NCBI RefSeq assembly: GCF_035046485.1 | Contig: NC_085138.1 | Span: 26,542,878 to 26,606,877 of the forward strand | Reading direction: 5' to 3' | DNA from: Aedes albopictus | Lineage: Eukaryota; Arthropoda; Insecta; Diptera; Culicidae | DNA length: 64,000 bases | Part shown: positions 20,541-32,400 of the stretch, in pieces | Position numbering within the stretch: position 1 is the first letter of the stretch | How the letters are laid out: every line of letters begins with the position of its first letter | The notes under the pieces: generated by a model | What the model was told of the DNA's origin: nothing | The model's input: the letters and a program-made list of their open reading frames with translations, nothing else | Database searches by the model: none | Translations under genes and position numbers: made by a program

Positions 20541-21842
20541 TAGCCTAAACAAAAATCGAGAAATTGACATTTGTAAGGTGCTACGGTCACATTACAGTAA
20601 TGGTCGGCCGAGGACCGACCCGTTGACAGTCCAACGGTACACTAATTGTCAAACCGATAAGTTATCGAACAGACATTGCCTGAAGCTCACAAAAAAGGAA
20701 CCATACCGAGAGAGAAATGAGGCTTGTTTAAAACAATAAAACGCATGGCTGAATTTCAAACTGAGCATTTACTTATTCCAAAGTTGTATTTCTTTGTTCT
20801 TACTTAAAGTTTTGTGCGCTTTAGGTTTATTGCGTGCAAGCGGAAGCTGCGGGAATACACTACCACGGCATAAATATCACAAGGCAGGCTAGTAACCTAT
20901 GTAAACATCTATTTTGGATGTAAACATGTGACGTCGTTCTTATCGTTTTCACATTGATCAAATTGGTGTGGAGTACTAGATCACATATGAACGATTTGAA
21001 TTACGTCATCAAAAAGCTGTCAGATTTCGGGAATATATCACCTTCTTCTGTACACCGTGACACTACTGATTTGCACTTTGACATTGCTGCACGAGGAACG
21101 ACGACACGGGTGACTGTGATTCGTGAAATGCTTAATGTGCTATGCGTCGTTGTCCATTAGTCAATACAACAACATAAATCTACTGGCACACAAGTTTATC
21201 GATCAAAACAACCGATTTCCATCATTCCACATAACGTTGAAAACTTCATTTGTTTCTACAAAATGGGGACCACAAAAATGGCCCGGAAGCACTCATACAT
21301 TTTTAAATTCTTACCCCTACTTTGCCATAACGAGGAAAGTGTAGCAAATCCATCACGCCATCACCCCAACTTCCAAGTGCAATTTTGGCCGTGACGAATA
21401 ACACGCAGGTACTCAAGACAGCATCCACAAAAACTTGGTCGGTTTCGCCTTTTTGTCTTTTTTTATTTGTTCTGCGTTCCATCCGCTTGCTGAGTGTCTA
21501 AAAAATAGATTTCCGAGCTGCCGCCGGAGCTGCCGTCACCAACACAATCACATTCCGGCTTTGTTGATGTCAAACGTGCAGTCGTTTAAAACAATCCGTT
21601 ATTTTATGTTGAAACTACCAAATCTCTGTTTGGTCTAACCAACTGTCAAAAATTTCTTCAAATGAAAATATTTGTATTATCAAACAATAAAACAGTACAG
21701 TTTAAACTAGAAATCAGTTTGTCGCTATAGTAAACTGAAAATTCGGTTGATTTCAACTAGAATTCAATTGTGCTTACAATTTATTTTTATGTGTGTATGT
21801 GCATTACTGGAATCGAGTTCAGTTCTGTGCCTTCTAGGAACG

Positions 21843-21912
21843 AAATGGTCAAGTGGCTCCGTAGCTTGGAGGAAAAAAGCGCCCGTCTAGCAAATTGAGA
21901 GTCGTGGGTTCT
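21843..21912 (+). other. tRNA-like relic (SINE head or pseudo-tRNA)
   Basis: An A-box-like TAGCTTGGAGG is followed by AAGCGCCCGTCTAGCAAATTG and a B-box-like GTGGGTTCTAG. The order and spacing resemble a tRNA-derived SINE head. The stems do not pair well enough for a working tRNA, and no tail or target duplication was found. Confidence 0.45.
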
Positions 21913-22987
21913 AGAAAAACTATGCTTGAAAAATGTAATTTTGAATGTTTTTTGAAGGTTTGTTCTAGCAAAAATTTTACTCAAACCCTTTGCGCCACCC
22001 CTAAATATCAACCGAAATCACTTTTTTCGACTAGTAGATCACATTCGACTCGGGAAGATTTTTTAAAATTAGCCCCACCCTAATCCTAGGTTCATAAACA
22101 TTCTGGTCCGTTAGTTGATATTTTCCTTTATCCAGCCAGAATGAAAATTACAGAATTATAATTTGTTTTGAAGAGCGGCAAATTTTAAATTCTATTATTT
22201 TTAAATTGACCTCAATTTTTCATAAAATTTCGTGATTTAGGGAAACTAAAATCTGTTGCACGCTTTGTTGGAATTGTGTTTTCTATGTTAAAGAATGAGC
22301 GTGTAGTTCCGGAGGAGACTAAAAAAGATAGATCAGCAAAGACTTTTGTGTCCCCAAAACATCGGCCACCCTAACGGACCACCCAAAAACTGCAGACACT
22401 CAAGCTACCGTTAGCCCCCGATTCCATAGATCTCCAAACACTGAACAACCATTAGGCCGCCTCTGAGGGCCACTTGGCCACCAAAAAATATTTGCACCCA
22501 TATGCCACAAGACAAAACACGACTCGCCCCACAGACCACCAACCGCAAAGAGACCAGATATGTACGCAGTTTCGCGGCGTCACCGTTGTTGTTGTTGCCG
22601 ATTTACTTGAAGTACCGCGACCATCACCACTCAAAAGAGAAAAGAAACAAAAAAGTTCGCAAACCTCATAAAAGCACTTGTGCGTCCATTTACGAGCAAC
22701 GCGCAATATTGTGCAACTGTCAGTTGTTGAAGTTCGTTCAAAAACGGGGCCCCAACCAAAGGATCTCCGACGATATGCGAAGCTGATGACGAGCGCGGCG
22801 CACCGCGTAAGGCGAAAGATAGCGCATCTGGGAGGCAGTAAGCCCGTTAAAAGCACTTCTCGCGTTCCAGTCAGAGTGTTCGACGTATTTATTGTATTGT
22901 GGAGGGTTGTAAAAGTGTTCATAATTTTCAACCAGATTTGTTTTTATTGTTCCTGGAGATCATATCTCGCCCGCCGATGACGAAGCG

Positions 22988-23020
22988 TTGACTGACTGAT
23001 TGACTGACTGACTGACTGAC
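22988..23020. repeat. (ACTG)n microsatellite
   Basis: Successive TGACTGAC units with one TGAT interruption. Confidence 0.9.
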
Positions 23021-23402
23021 ATCGAATAACGACGGCTTTTGACAGATTTGCATTACCTATAGTCTACACAGTCAGTAAATGGCTTTCTCCTGCGCTTTGG
23101 CGCAAGGCTTCCAAGAGACCGAAAAGGGTGTGTTCCCGATGACAAGATAATTCCCGAAATTTATTGGTGGCTATTTGCCTCAATGGCGAAGAAGAATGCC
23201 GATGTTGAAAGGAACATCTTCTCTATAGACAATATTGCATTTATGCTTTGTATGCAGTGGATAATTGTTTCATCTCATAAAGAAATAAAGCTGATTGGGG
23301 GCAATCAAACGGACATGCTGCGTAGATTTCTCGGCTTCGTTTTGGCGCCAAGCACTCTCTCGCTCCAGTACGCGAAGTCGCAAGTCGCAACCGTCGCGCT
23401 TA

Positions 23403-23797
23403 CACTCAGCGAAAAAAACTAGCGAAATTCATCGAAATACCTTATGAAAATTTGCTATAACTAATTCTTATGGATGGCATAAGAATACCTTATGAAAATT
23501 GATCGTGCTTGCTATGACAAATTTCATAAGATAGACTTATGAAAAGAACAAAAAAATCTTAAAATGAAGCAGACTGGATTCGATCCATGAACGTCGGGAT
23601 CACCGAGCCCGTGTCTTATCCACACGGCTACCGACGCTTGAGAATAACATGTTGCTAAACATCAATAAAAGCCAAGCTGTGAGACGATTTTACGTCATAG
23701 AGTGACCTTATGAAATTCATCCGAATCATTATGAATTATTTAAAGGCCGTTTCATAAGTTGGGCCTTATGGAAAACTTAAGGTTATTTGGCTGAGTG
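23403..23797. mobile_element. MITE with CACTCAGC termini, TA target
   Basis: The left end CACTCAGCGAAAAAA pairs with the right end TTATTTGGCTGAGTG. TA lies at 23401-23402 and 23798-23799. Inside, copies of CCTTATGAAA and TTTCATAAG recur in both orientations. A tRNA-like segment (23563-23645) is embedded on the minus strand. Confidence 0.82.
23563..23645 (-). other. tRNA-derived segment inside a MITE
   Basis: On the minus strand TAGCCGTGTGGATAAG (A-box-like) is followed about 40 bases later by GGATCGAATCC (B box). A CGTCGG...CCGACG pairing is possible between them. It may be a captured tRNA/SINE head or a SINE inserted in the MITE. Confidence 0.5.
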
Positions 23798-23799
23798 TA

Positions 23800-24162
23800 T
23801 AAGCATGTGCACACAAAAGCCAATGTACATATACAGCGAACATTCACGCAGCGCCTCGTACGTTGTGTACATTGACTTATGCGTGTGCTCGTTCGTATAC
23901 GGAGAGAAGCACTAGCACGAGAGAGATATATTGGAAAAGTGGAGAATCTCAGTATTCGTCTAGGTATTCGTATTCAGCAAAGCTTCACCAAGTCCATCAC
24001 TGCGTTATGCGCCTAAATGGCGGCTTCTGTCGCATCGCATGGCAGCTGACATGCTGACTAGTGGTGCGAAGTTGATGGAAACGCATGGTCGTTTTTCTTT
24101 GGCTAGCAAATGAGGTATTTTGAACTTCTGCGCTTGGTTGCTCTAATGCATCTATGATCATT
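23800..24162. other. Intergenic, nothing recognised
   Basis: No TIR pair, satellite or recognisable ORF. Confidence 0.3.
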
Positions 24163-24164
24163 TA

Positions 24165-24548
24165 GGGTAAATGTACCAATAGTGGTGCTATTAGTAGCTC
24201 CTTGTAATAAAATAATTGAATAAAATTGATAATACCACAAAATAAAAAGTTTGAAAGCGTAAATCGGTAGTTTTCCACTTGAATTTACTAGTAAAAATGT
24301 AAAAACCATTGTTTATTTCAGTTTTTGCTAATAAATCACTTGCACCAACTATAGGTACACGGTTCCTATTAAGGAGGCAAAATTTAACATTGGTTCCTAT
24401 AGTGGAGCATCCCATTGAATTCTTATGGGACCCACCACTATAGGTGCAAGGGAGCAAAAATATTAAGGAAAATAATTGTTTATAATAGAGGGCTAAATTG
24501 TCACTACCACCACTATTGGTACTACCTCCACTAAGGGAGCTTTTACCC
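24165..24548. mobile_element. MITE with GGGTAAA termini, TA target
   Basis: The left end GGGTAAATGTACCAATAGTG is roughly inverse to the right end GGGAGCTTTTACCC, with CCACTATTGGTAC nearby. TA lies at 24163-24164 and 24549-24550. CACTATAGG-like motifs recur inside in both orientations. Length is 384 bp. Confidence 0.75.
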
Positions 24549-24550
24549 TA

Positions 24551-24895
24551 CAAGTTGTAGGCTACAACCAAATAAAAATTACTTCTTGTGTAAGCTGCAG
24601 GAAACCCTTGTTGCGTTTCTTAACCCTTTCATATTAGCCCACCTTCCATGATGAGCTGTACACTAAAACCCCAATTAACGCTCAAACGGGGAGAGCGTAA
24701 ATATTTTTCAGTTTCAGAATTAGTTTGTGAAGATTAAAACTATAAAGTTTCTAACCTGTGAATTTATATGTTTAGTTACAATCAATAATTCAGCAGTTTT
24801 GCAGTTTCAGCAGCACATGTAAGGATGAAGTAGAAAGGTTTTTAAGATTCTGCACTTCAGGGAGTACTTATCCTTGTACTAATCCCAATGTAGTT
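24551..24895. other. Intergenic, nothing recognised
   Basis: Includes TTAACCCTTTCATATTAGCC near 24619, which resembles one end of a TTAA element; no partner was found. Confidence 0.3.
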
Positions 24896-24899
24896 GTAT

Positions 24900-26160
24900 T
24901 GCAAAGATCAGTGGTTCTCAATTTAGGATCATGGGCCAGAAGAATTTCTCAAGAACCGAAAGTGATAAGAGGAAGAGGAAGTGCAATTGATTGATCATCT
25001 CGAAGATTAATATCTCTAATATAGATATGTTGAAAAAATCAGTGATTTCCAATCTATGGTCACGGATCACTTAAATATCTCAAGAACCTCAAGTGTGACG
25101 ACGAAATGAAAATGTTTTTCAAATTCTACGCCTTGGATCAGCTTGTGGCCCAGATCAACTTGTACCACAGTGGTTCCCAATCCCACGGAAATTTCTGAAG
25201 CATCGGAAGTAATAGTTGGTTTCCAATCTGGGTTCACGGGTTACAAGAATTTCGCAAGAACCAAAAGTGCTGTTAATGAACATATTCTTCGGATTGGTCA
25301 TCTCAAGAAGGAGTATCTTGAATATAGATGTCTTGCAAATATTAGTGGTTCTCAATTTATGATCACGGGCCTCGGGAATTTCTCAAAAACCGAAAGTATG
25401 GGAACGGAATTGAATTAATTTTCGGGACTTTTAGGAGGTCTCAGGTGGTTGCAAGGGTTCTCATGGGGTCCCAGGGAGCCTCAGTGGCATTCCAGAGGGC
25501 GACAGTGTAATTTCAGGGGTTCTCAGGGGGCTTCTAGCGAAGTTCCAGGGGGTCTCAGGAGTGATTTATGGGTTCTCAGGGAGTTCCAGGGGGTCGCGGA
25601 GGCGTTTCAGGGGTTCTGAAAGGGTTTCAATAGATACTCTAGGCAGGGGTTTCGGAGGCGTTTCAGGGGAGTGGGACGCAAAATCTTAACACATTCACAT
25701 CTTCTTCTCAGATTTTCGGTTCTTGCGAAATCAGCATGGACCGTGAACACAGCTTGAGAACCACTGAGTTTTGCAACGCCACTTTATTGTAGTAATTGCT
25801 TCTTGAGACGCAGAATCTGAACACCATTTTCACTTTCTCATCGCACTTGAGATTCTTGAGGAATTGGTATGGCCCGTGAACTTCACAACACCACTTTATT
25901 ACAATTAGTGCTCTTTGAGATACAGAATCTAAAAAACATTCACAGTTTCCCTCGGACTTTCGGTTCTTGCGAAATCAGCATGGCCCGTGACCCCAGCTCG
26001 AGAACTACTGAACTTTGCAACGCCACTATACTGTGATAAACGCTTCTTGAGGCGCAGAATCTAAAAACCTTTTTCACTATCGAATCGCACTTTCGGTACT
26101 TGAAAAATTAGCATACCCCGTAGCCTCTGTTTGGGAACCACTGATCTGTGCAACCTCAGG
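24900..26160. repeat. Repeats of about 120-150 bp arranged in opposite orientations around a G-rich spacer
   Basis: Plus-oriented units carry CAGTGGTTCTCAATTTAGGA and CAAGAACCGAAAGTG (24908, 25335 and weaker copies at about 25035 and 25170). From about 25690 the same units appear reversed: TTTCGGTTCTTGCGAAATCA, GAGAACCACTG (25758), GAGAACTACTG (26001) and GGGAACCACTG (26128). A stray reversed unit follows near 27080-27130. 25435-25680 is a separate G-rich minisatellite (GGGGTCTCAGG, GGGTTCTCAGGG, GGCGTTTCAGGGG). Confidence 0.75.
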
Positions 26161-26162
26161 TA

Positions 26163-26402
26163 CACAGTTAGAAAAAATCACCGACATCGGTCATGTTTTA
26201 CCGAAATCTCAACCGTTAAGTTTGTTTTACAGGAAAAATTCGGTAAAGGTAGCAACTTCTACCGAAGTTCGTTAGAGTTTGACAGATAAACGATAACATT
26301 TTACCGATATTTGTTTATTTTTTACAGAATTTCACTAAAAATCCATTACCGAACGCTCAGCGGTTGAGATTTCGGTAAAAATTACCAAACGCGATTAGCT
26401 GT
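26163..26402. mobile_element. MITE with CACAG(T/C)TA termini
   Basis: CACAGTTAGAAAAAATCACC at the left is approximately inverse to GCGATTAGCTGTG at the right. Inner arms are strong: TTTTACCGAAATCTCAACCG against CGGTTGAGATTTCGGTAAAA. No clear target duplication was seen, so the ends are approximate. Confidence 0.7.
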
Positions 26403-27365
26403 GTGGACGAGAATATCTTAATCATATCTCATATCGAACACTTTTTGCTGTCATCGCTCGATGTGGTTTTGATGAGTTATTCAAAAATCTAATGAATATC
26501 GTGCGAATAGCTCAAAGTGATATGATATCAATTTTTGTTCTTGTCGAAATAGCTGAAAATTTCTACATAAGAACAAGTTTAGCTCTTCTGCACGAAATGG
26601 AACACATACACCCATAGAGACGGCTCAATGTTAGTGAAATGCCATGTGCCCCTTTCTGAGCTGTGAAAACGAAGAACCGCATGCTCTTATTCCCATGTAA
26701 TTTACAACAGCGAGTCACAGTTGAGTGTTAAGCATCGCCGCCTGTAAATCCTACGGTCGTAGGTTCGATGCAAGATGCTGACATTTTTTTTATTTTATTT
26801 TTTTGTAGAAAAAAGTGACAAATCTTGTCTGCTATTGTTTTGATCTTGTAATATCTTAATGAGCTATTATTGAGTAGTTCACCATATTAGATTTTGCTAT
26901 TATTTCTGTTCTTTTACCTCTTATATCAATCAAACCAATGGCAGGTTTTGCTCTTCAGTAATTCAAACAATCATAACTGAATATGCTATTCATCAGATTT
27001 TTCCACCTACTCGGGACACCACTTATTGTACTACAGCAATGTACATGCTAACGCAGAATACGAAAAAATCTTACCCTCTTGAGAAGTTTGCGTGGCCCGT
27101 CACTCAAGATTTGACACCACTAAATTTTGCAACACTGCTGCTGTTAGGACAGACAATTTAAAAACAACTTCAAGCTTCCATTATACATATCTATCACATG
27201 TTAGTTGATCCCAAATACATATGTAGAACCGAGTGCTACTTGTGATTTGCGATTGTTTTCAGTAATTATTGCGAGAGGTCAGGTATTTTTGCCATGAGTT
27301 CAGTAATAACTAAGTATTCTAAAGATTTCCCCGAAAATCCTTTTAAAATTTTGAATTTATTCCTC
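26403..27365. other. Intergenic; contains a tRNA-like head near 26730
   Basis: At 26725-26790, AGTGTTAAGCATCG, CGTAGGTTCGATGC (B-box-like) and a T-rich run follow in SINE-like order, but the arms do not pair as in a tRNA. The rest is AT-rich without features, apart from the stray reversed minisatellite unit at 27080-27130. Confidence 0.4.
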
Positions 27366-27634
27366 CCAAATAACCACGGTGCTGAAGCCTTATTGCATGC
27401 AGATATACGGTGTATTTAGAGCAATCATTACTTTACATGAACACTTGAGGTTGATTTAAAGTGGAAATGGCAATTATGTGACTGATTTAAGATTATACCA
27501 GTATAATCGTAATTTGATTCTATAATTGCTCATTTCCACTTTAAATCAACCTCAAGTGTTCATGTAAAGTAATGATTGCTCTAAATACACCGTATATCAG
27601 CATGCAATAAGGCTTCAACACCGTGGTTACTTGG
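27366..27634. mobile_element. Near-perfect fold-back MITE with 8-bp target duplication
   Basis: CCAAATAACCACGGTG and CACCGTGGTTACTTGG are the ends. The arms remain complementary for over 110 bp, for example ACACTTGAGGTTGATTTAAA against TTTAAATCAACCTCAAGTGT. Flanks TATTCCTC (27358-27365) and TCTTCCTC (27635-27642) match at 7 of 8, suggesting a hAT-type target duplication. The near-identity of the arms points to a young or gene-converted copy. Confidence 0.85.
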
Positions 27635-27680
27635 TCTTCCTCTGTACTGCTCTACGATTACCTGCAGGGATACTACCAGA

Positions 27681-27888
27681 CAGTGGCGATTCCCTAACCT
27701 CAAAGCTAACTTTTCAACGAATGTAAATTCTTGATTTTTTTTTTCAACAAATTGGCTTGTAATTAGTAGAAAATGACGAAAAAAGTCGTTTCAATCCATT
27801 TTTAATTTGATTTTGATTCTGAATTTTCCAGAAATGCCAACTTTAGGGTCGTTCAACAGGTAAAAAGTGAGGTTACGAGACGCCACTG
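27681..27888. mobile_element. hAT-like MITE with perfect 8-bp target duplication
   Basis: The ends are CAGTGGCGATTCC and GAGACGCCACTG. CTACCAGA flanks exactly on both sides (27673-27680 and 27889-27896). AACCTCA/TGAGGTT pair just inside the ends. CAGTGGCG ends and an 8-bp duplication are the hAT pattern. 208 bp, non-coding. Confidence 0.9.
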
Positions 27889-27935
27889 CTACCAGAAGTT
27901 TTTTGGGGGTTCTTTCAAGATGTATCAACATTTTC

Positions 27936-28055
27936 AACCCTAAAAAGGATACCTGGGGTCCATTGGACCCCAGGCGCCTTTTAGAGCTCGTCTTTGATGG
28001 AACACACTCAGCGAGGTGACGAAACTGAGGCCATGAAGGTATCCCTTTTAGGGTT
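27936..28055. mobile_element. Small inverted-repeat element with AACCCTAAAA ends
   Basis: AACCCTAAAAAGGATACCT at the left pairs with AGGTATCCCTTTTAGGGTT at the right. An internal palindrome reads GGGGTCCATTGGACCCC. The target duplication is not clear. Confidence 0.7.
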
Positions 28056-28059
28056 AAAA

Positions 28060-31000
28060 AGATTCTCGCAGAATTTCCTAGAACGGTTCAGGCAATTCAG
28101 GTTTGTTCAGAAATGCTTCCTGGAAATACTTAAACGAATATTTAGGAAATTCCATCAAGAACTGCAACGGAAGTTTATGCACGTGTTTTTTCAAACATTG
28201 CTGTAGAATTCTAAAAATTTCTTCAAGGTTTCTCAAAGAGTTCATCCAAAAATTTCATCAAAAGATGAAGTTCCAGGAAAAAAAAAAGATTCGGAGATTA
28301 TTCCAGAGATTCATTCAAAAATTCCTCTAGCGGTTTGCTTAAGAAAAGCAGATTTGTTTTCCTGGAAATCTTTCAGGAAATGTTTTTAAAATTTCTCCAG
28401 AGCGTTATTAGGTCTAATTTCATATATTCAGAGATTCAGGTATTTATTGAGAATTTTCACTAGAAAATTCTTAAGATTCAAGATTCAAGATTCTGAAAGA
28501 CTCTCCATAAGTTCCTCCAGATAATCCTCCAAAGATTTCTTAGGGTTTATTCAGTCCATCCTTCAGGTATTCTTTCATAAATTTCTCCGGTGATGCTTTA
28601 GAAATTACTCCAAAGATTCTCTCAGCAGTTTATACAGAATTTACTTCAGAATCTATTCCTTGGAATTTTTCAAAGAATTTATCAAGAAATCCATCTATGA
28701 GTTCATGCAGAAGGTTCTCCTGTTCTTCCAGGGTTCTTAGATTTTTTTTTTCAAAATTATTCAAAAGTTCTCTAATTTGTTTCCAGGTTGTTTCCTCCAG
28801 AATTTCCCTTAGGATTTTAATGTTATTATCCCTGAAGAAATTGTTTGAGAAATTCTCCTTCAGAGATATCTCCAGGAGTTTTTCTAAGGATTCCTTTAGA
28901 AATTTATTGATGGATTTATACAAGAATTCTATCAGTAACTTCTCCTGCATTTTCTGCAGGAATATTGATAGACATTTCTCTCAGAAATTTCTCTACGGAT
29001 TTCTGCAGGACTTCTTTCAGAAATACCCTAGGCATTTTTTTTCTTAAAAAAAGCGCTAAGAGTTTCTCGTGTGATTTTTTTTAGGAATTAATTATTCAAA
29101 AAATGTCCCTGTGCACAAGGAGGAGGGATATCTTTAAAATTTCATTCATATAGAAGAACTTCTGAAAAAATCGCTGGAGGATTATCTGAAACAATTCCTA
29201 CATGAATCTTTTAAGGAACCCCAGGAGGGCCACAGGAGCAATTTCCAAAATAAAATCGTGTTGGTTTTTTTTTCGCAGGAATCGCAGAAGGAATTTCACA
29301 TGGAATTCAAGGAGTAACCTTTAGAAGGATTATCAAAAAATATCTGCAGGGTTTATTTCGAATCAATTTCTGTAAAACTCCACGAAAGAACTGTTGAAGA
29401 AATCCCCCACTGAAATTCCTGAAGAAACCTCCTAAACTCTGAAAAAGCCTCTGGATATTTTTGAATGAATCGCTAGTGAAATATTAGGAGAAATCCGAGC
29501 GGGAATTTCTGAAAGCACCTTTGAAGGAATTTTTGAAGAAATCTTCAGTGAAATTTCTGTAAAAATTTCAGAAAGAACTTTCGAATAAACCGCCAGAGGC
29601 ATATCTGAAAAAAAAAATACCTCTGGGATATATTCAAAGGAATCCCAGCAGGAAGTTTTGAAAAGCTTCCTAGAGAAATACCTGGAGAAATTCCTCGGAA
29701 AAACTTTGGGCGGAATTTCTACAAAAGTTTAAAAACTGATCTTAGGAAAACTCTTGAAGAAATCCTTTAATAAAACACTTTAACGATGGCGAATTTCCGG
29801 AGGAATTTTGAACTTTTGATTTTATGAAGGAGTCGTTGAAAGCATTTCTAAAAATTCTCTTGAATCAATCTGTGGATATTTTTCTGAAGAAATTCCTGTA
29901 GGAAATACTTTAATAACGCCTAGATAAGCTTCTGTAAAGATCCTTTGAAAAAACTCGAGATATTTCTAAAAGAATTCCTGTAGAAATACTTGGAAAACAT
30001 TTCTGAATTAATTCCTTAAAGAATTTGCAGAAAAATTCTTAGAGTGATCCTTTAAGCAAATGCCGAAGGAATTTATGAAGGAATTCTGAAGGAATTTATA
30101 CATGAACTCCTGGGAGAATTCCTGTAGGGTTTTCTGCATAAATCCCTGTAGAAGTTCCTGGACACATTATGGCGGTATATTTCAATGGAAATCGTAGAGA
30201 AACTCGGGTGGACTGCCTGAACGAATTTCTAAATGAATATCTGGTAGTTTCTTCGAAAAATCCTGAAAGAATTTACAAAAAAAATTGGAAGATTTTTTGA
30301 AGATATCCCTGTAGAAATTTGTAAAGGAATCCCTGGGTTTCCTAAACGAATCACTGGGATAATATCTGAAGTAATCCCTGGTGGAGTTTCAGGAAAAACT
30401 CATGGAAATTTGCACGAAAGTATTCCTGTATAAATTTCTGGAGTAAGGAAACCTTCTGAGAACATCCATGGAGCAATTTTGAAAGCAATCCATAGTTGAT
30501 TTATTGATGGAAACCTTGGACAGATTTACGAAGGTATCTAATTAAGCATTTCTGGAGAAATCTCCAGGGAAATTTCTAAAGGGACCCTCGGAAGAATTTC
30601 TGCAGAAAACCTTAGAAGAATTCCTAAAGGAGTCTGTGGAAGATTGTCTAGAGAAATCCATGGAGAAATATCTGGAGGAATTCTGATTTTTGATTTTCTG
30701 AAGGATTCGCTGAAAGCATTTCTGAAAAAAATCCGAGGATGATTTCCTGGAAGAATTCGCGTACGAAATTTGAAAGAATTGATGCAGGAATTTCTGAGGA
30801 AACCCATGGAAGTTTTTCTGAAGGAGTTCTTGGAGAAACTTTTGAAGGATCTTCTAGAAGTAATTCTGAAGGAAATTCTTCGGCAATTTTCAAAAAAATC
30901 ATGGCAAATGTTCTAAAAAACTTTTCAAAGGAATCCATAAAAAAGAATCTGATAAGAATCTTTTTTAATATTTTCTAAAGGAATCCATGGAGAAATTTTC

Positions 31001-32060
31001 CCGAGCATTCCAGGCAAAAACTTTTAATTCTCTAGAATATTTTCTGAAGGAATTGCTTTGAAAACTTCTGAAGGAATTTACAGGAATCCATGGAGTAATA
31101 TCTGAGGAAATCTATAGTTTTTTTTTTTTTTCAAATGCATCCTTCGATAAATTTCAGGAAGAATCTTTCGAAGAATTTCTTTAAAAATTGCTTCAGATAT
31201 TCCGCAATTAATTTCATCAGAAATCCTTTAGGAACTCCTCTGGAAAAAATTCGAGAGATTTCTTCAGAAATTGATCGAAGGGTCCATTTAGAAAACCATT
31301 CACGAGTTCTCTCGAAAATCCCTCAGAAAATTCTCCAGCATTTTTTTCAGAAATTCTTTTCAAATCTGAAAATTTTATTTTGAATTATTCCAGAGATGTC
31401 TTTAGGAAATCCAAAGGATTCTTCAAAAATTCTTTTGATGGATTCCCTAACGATTAATCCTGAAACTCCCACAGAACTACGTCCTCAACTAACAATGCTC
31501 TATTCACTTCTAATTTATTTATTCTATCAAACACTGCCAGTTTCACGCAAAATCACCACAACAATTCCTGTAAGCACTGAAGAATCTTCTCCCGGTACTA
31601 GGTAGAATTATTTTTTAAAAACATCCTCGAAAAGCGCAAAAGAATGAAGCTCTGGAAAATCTCTTGCAGGATCACCGGTAAAATGTCTGAAAGAATACCA
31701 GAAGAAAGATTTGAATTATTCCTTCGAAAAATTTATGAAGCAGTCTTAGGAGGAATACCGGATTCTAGATTCTCTTGAGAATTATCTTGAGGATAAATGA
31801 CAAGGAATAATTCGTTGATGAATTTCAGAAGAAATGCTGATAATTTATGGAGTATTTCATCATGGCAAGAATACTTTAAAAACCCTTTGAAAGAATTCCT
31901 TAAAAAACTGAATCCATAGAGGAATTCTTGCAAGTATCTCTAAAACCCCCTAGAGGAATTCCATTAAGCATTTCTCGATAAATTTCTAGAGAAATGTCTA
32001 AGAAAAACAGGTGAATCTCTGAAGGAACTGCTTCAGAAAATTCTGAAGAAATACATGGGA
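28060..32060. repeat. Four kilobases of degenerate satellite with several orientation switches
   Basis: 28200-29100 reads mainly in plus wording (TTCCTCCAGATAATCC). 29160-31110 is in minus wording (GAAATTCCTGAAGAAACC, GGAATCCATGGAG), 31130-31460 is plus again, and 31600-32060 is minus. All ORFs here, up to 116 aa and in up to four frames over the same stretch, are satellite translations. A short non-satellite interval at 31460-31600 includes CTCCCACAGAACTACG. Confidence 0.7.
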
Positions 32061-32081
32061 TAAAAGCACTAGACTTCGCCA

Positions 32082-32151
32082 CTGCTCTAGTCTTCGCCCC
32101 AATTCATACAAATCCCATTTTTTATGTATGAATTGGCGAAGATTAGAGCAG
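32082..32151. mobile_element. Short hairpin element
   Basis: CTGCTCTAGTCTTCGCCCC and AATTCATACA pair with TGTATGAATT and GGCGAAGATTAGAGCAG. About 28 bp per arm with an 11-bp loop. It lies in old satellite and is probably a deletion product of a MITE. Confidence 0.6.
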
Positions 32152-32164
32152 AATTTTACGGGGG

Positions 32165-32400
32165 GGAAAGTCTTGTGTTTTTACCCTATACGATTTTTTG
32201 AAACAATCTTTGTAGGATTTTTTTATTACCTTAAAGAATTCTTCGATGAATACCTGGGAAAAATTCCTGAAGAAACTCGTGGACTTGTTCTAAGATGATT
32301 TTTTCATAATAATTTCTTGAGAAACTTCTGAAGAAATCCAAACGTATCCCAGGAGGAATTCTGCGACAAAATTACAAAGCAATACCTCGCCAGATGTTCA
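32165..32400 (-). repeat. Degenerate satellite tail
   Basis: GAATTCTTCGATGAATACC and AAATTCCTGAAGAAACTCG type units, minus wording. Confidence 0.55.

Larger units (their letters stand above)
20543..23400. other. Low-repeat region, no gene assigned
   Basis: 2.8 kb without satellite wording or TIR pairs. 22450-22980 is somewhat GC-richer and carries overlapping ORFs of 65-159 aa on both strands that I cannot match to any family. A tetranucleotide run of ACTG/GACT repeats lies at 22988-23020. Non-coding exon, promoter or intron sequence is possible. Confidence 0.35.

Noticed and set aside
22452..22931. 159-aa minus-strand ORF with possible hydrophobic N-terminus
   Set aside because: Overlaps plus-strand ORFs of 94-100 aa over the same bases, shows no motif or conserved look, and has a low-complexity TTTVT run. 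Not enough to call a gene.
23563..23645. Functional tRNA gene
   Set aside because: A and B boxes are present, but the acceptor stem and anticodon arm do not form well; it lies inside a MITE. The same applies to 21843-21912, 26725-26790, 36300-36372 and 44465-44515.
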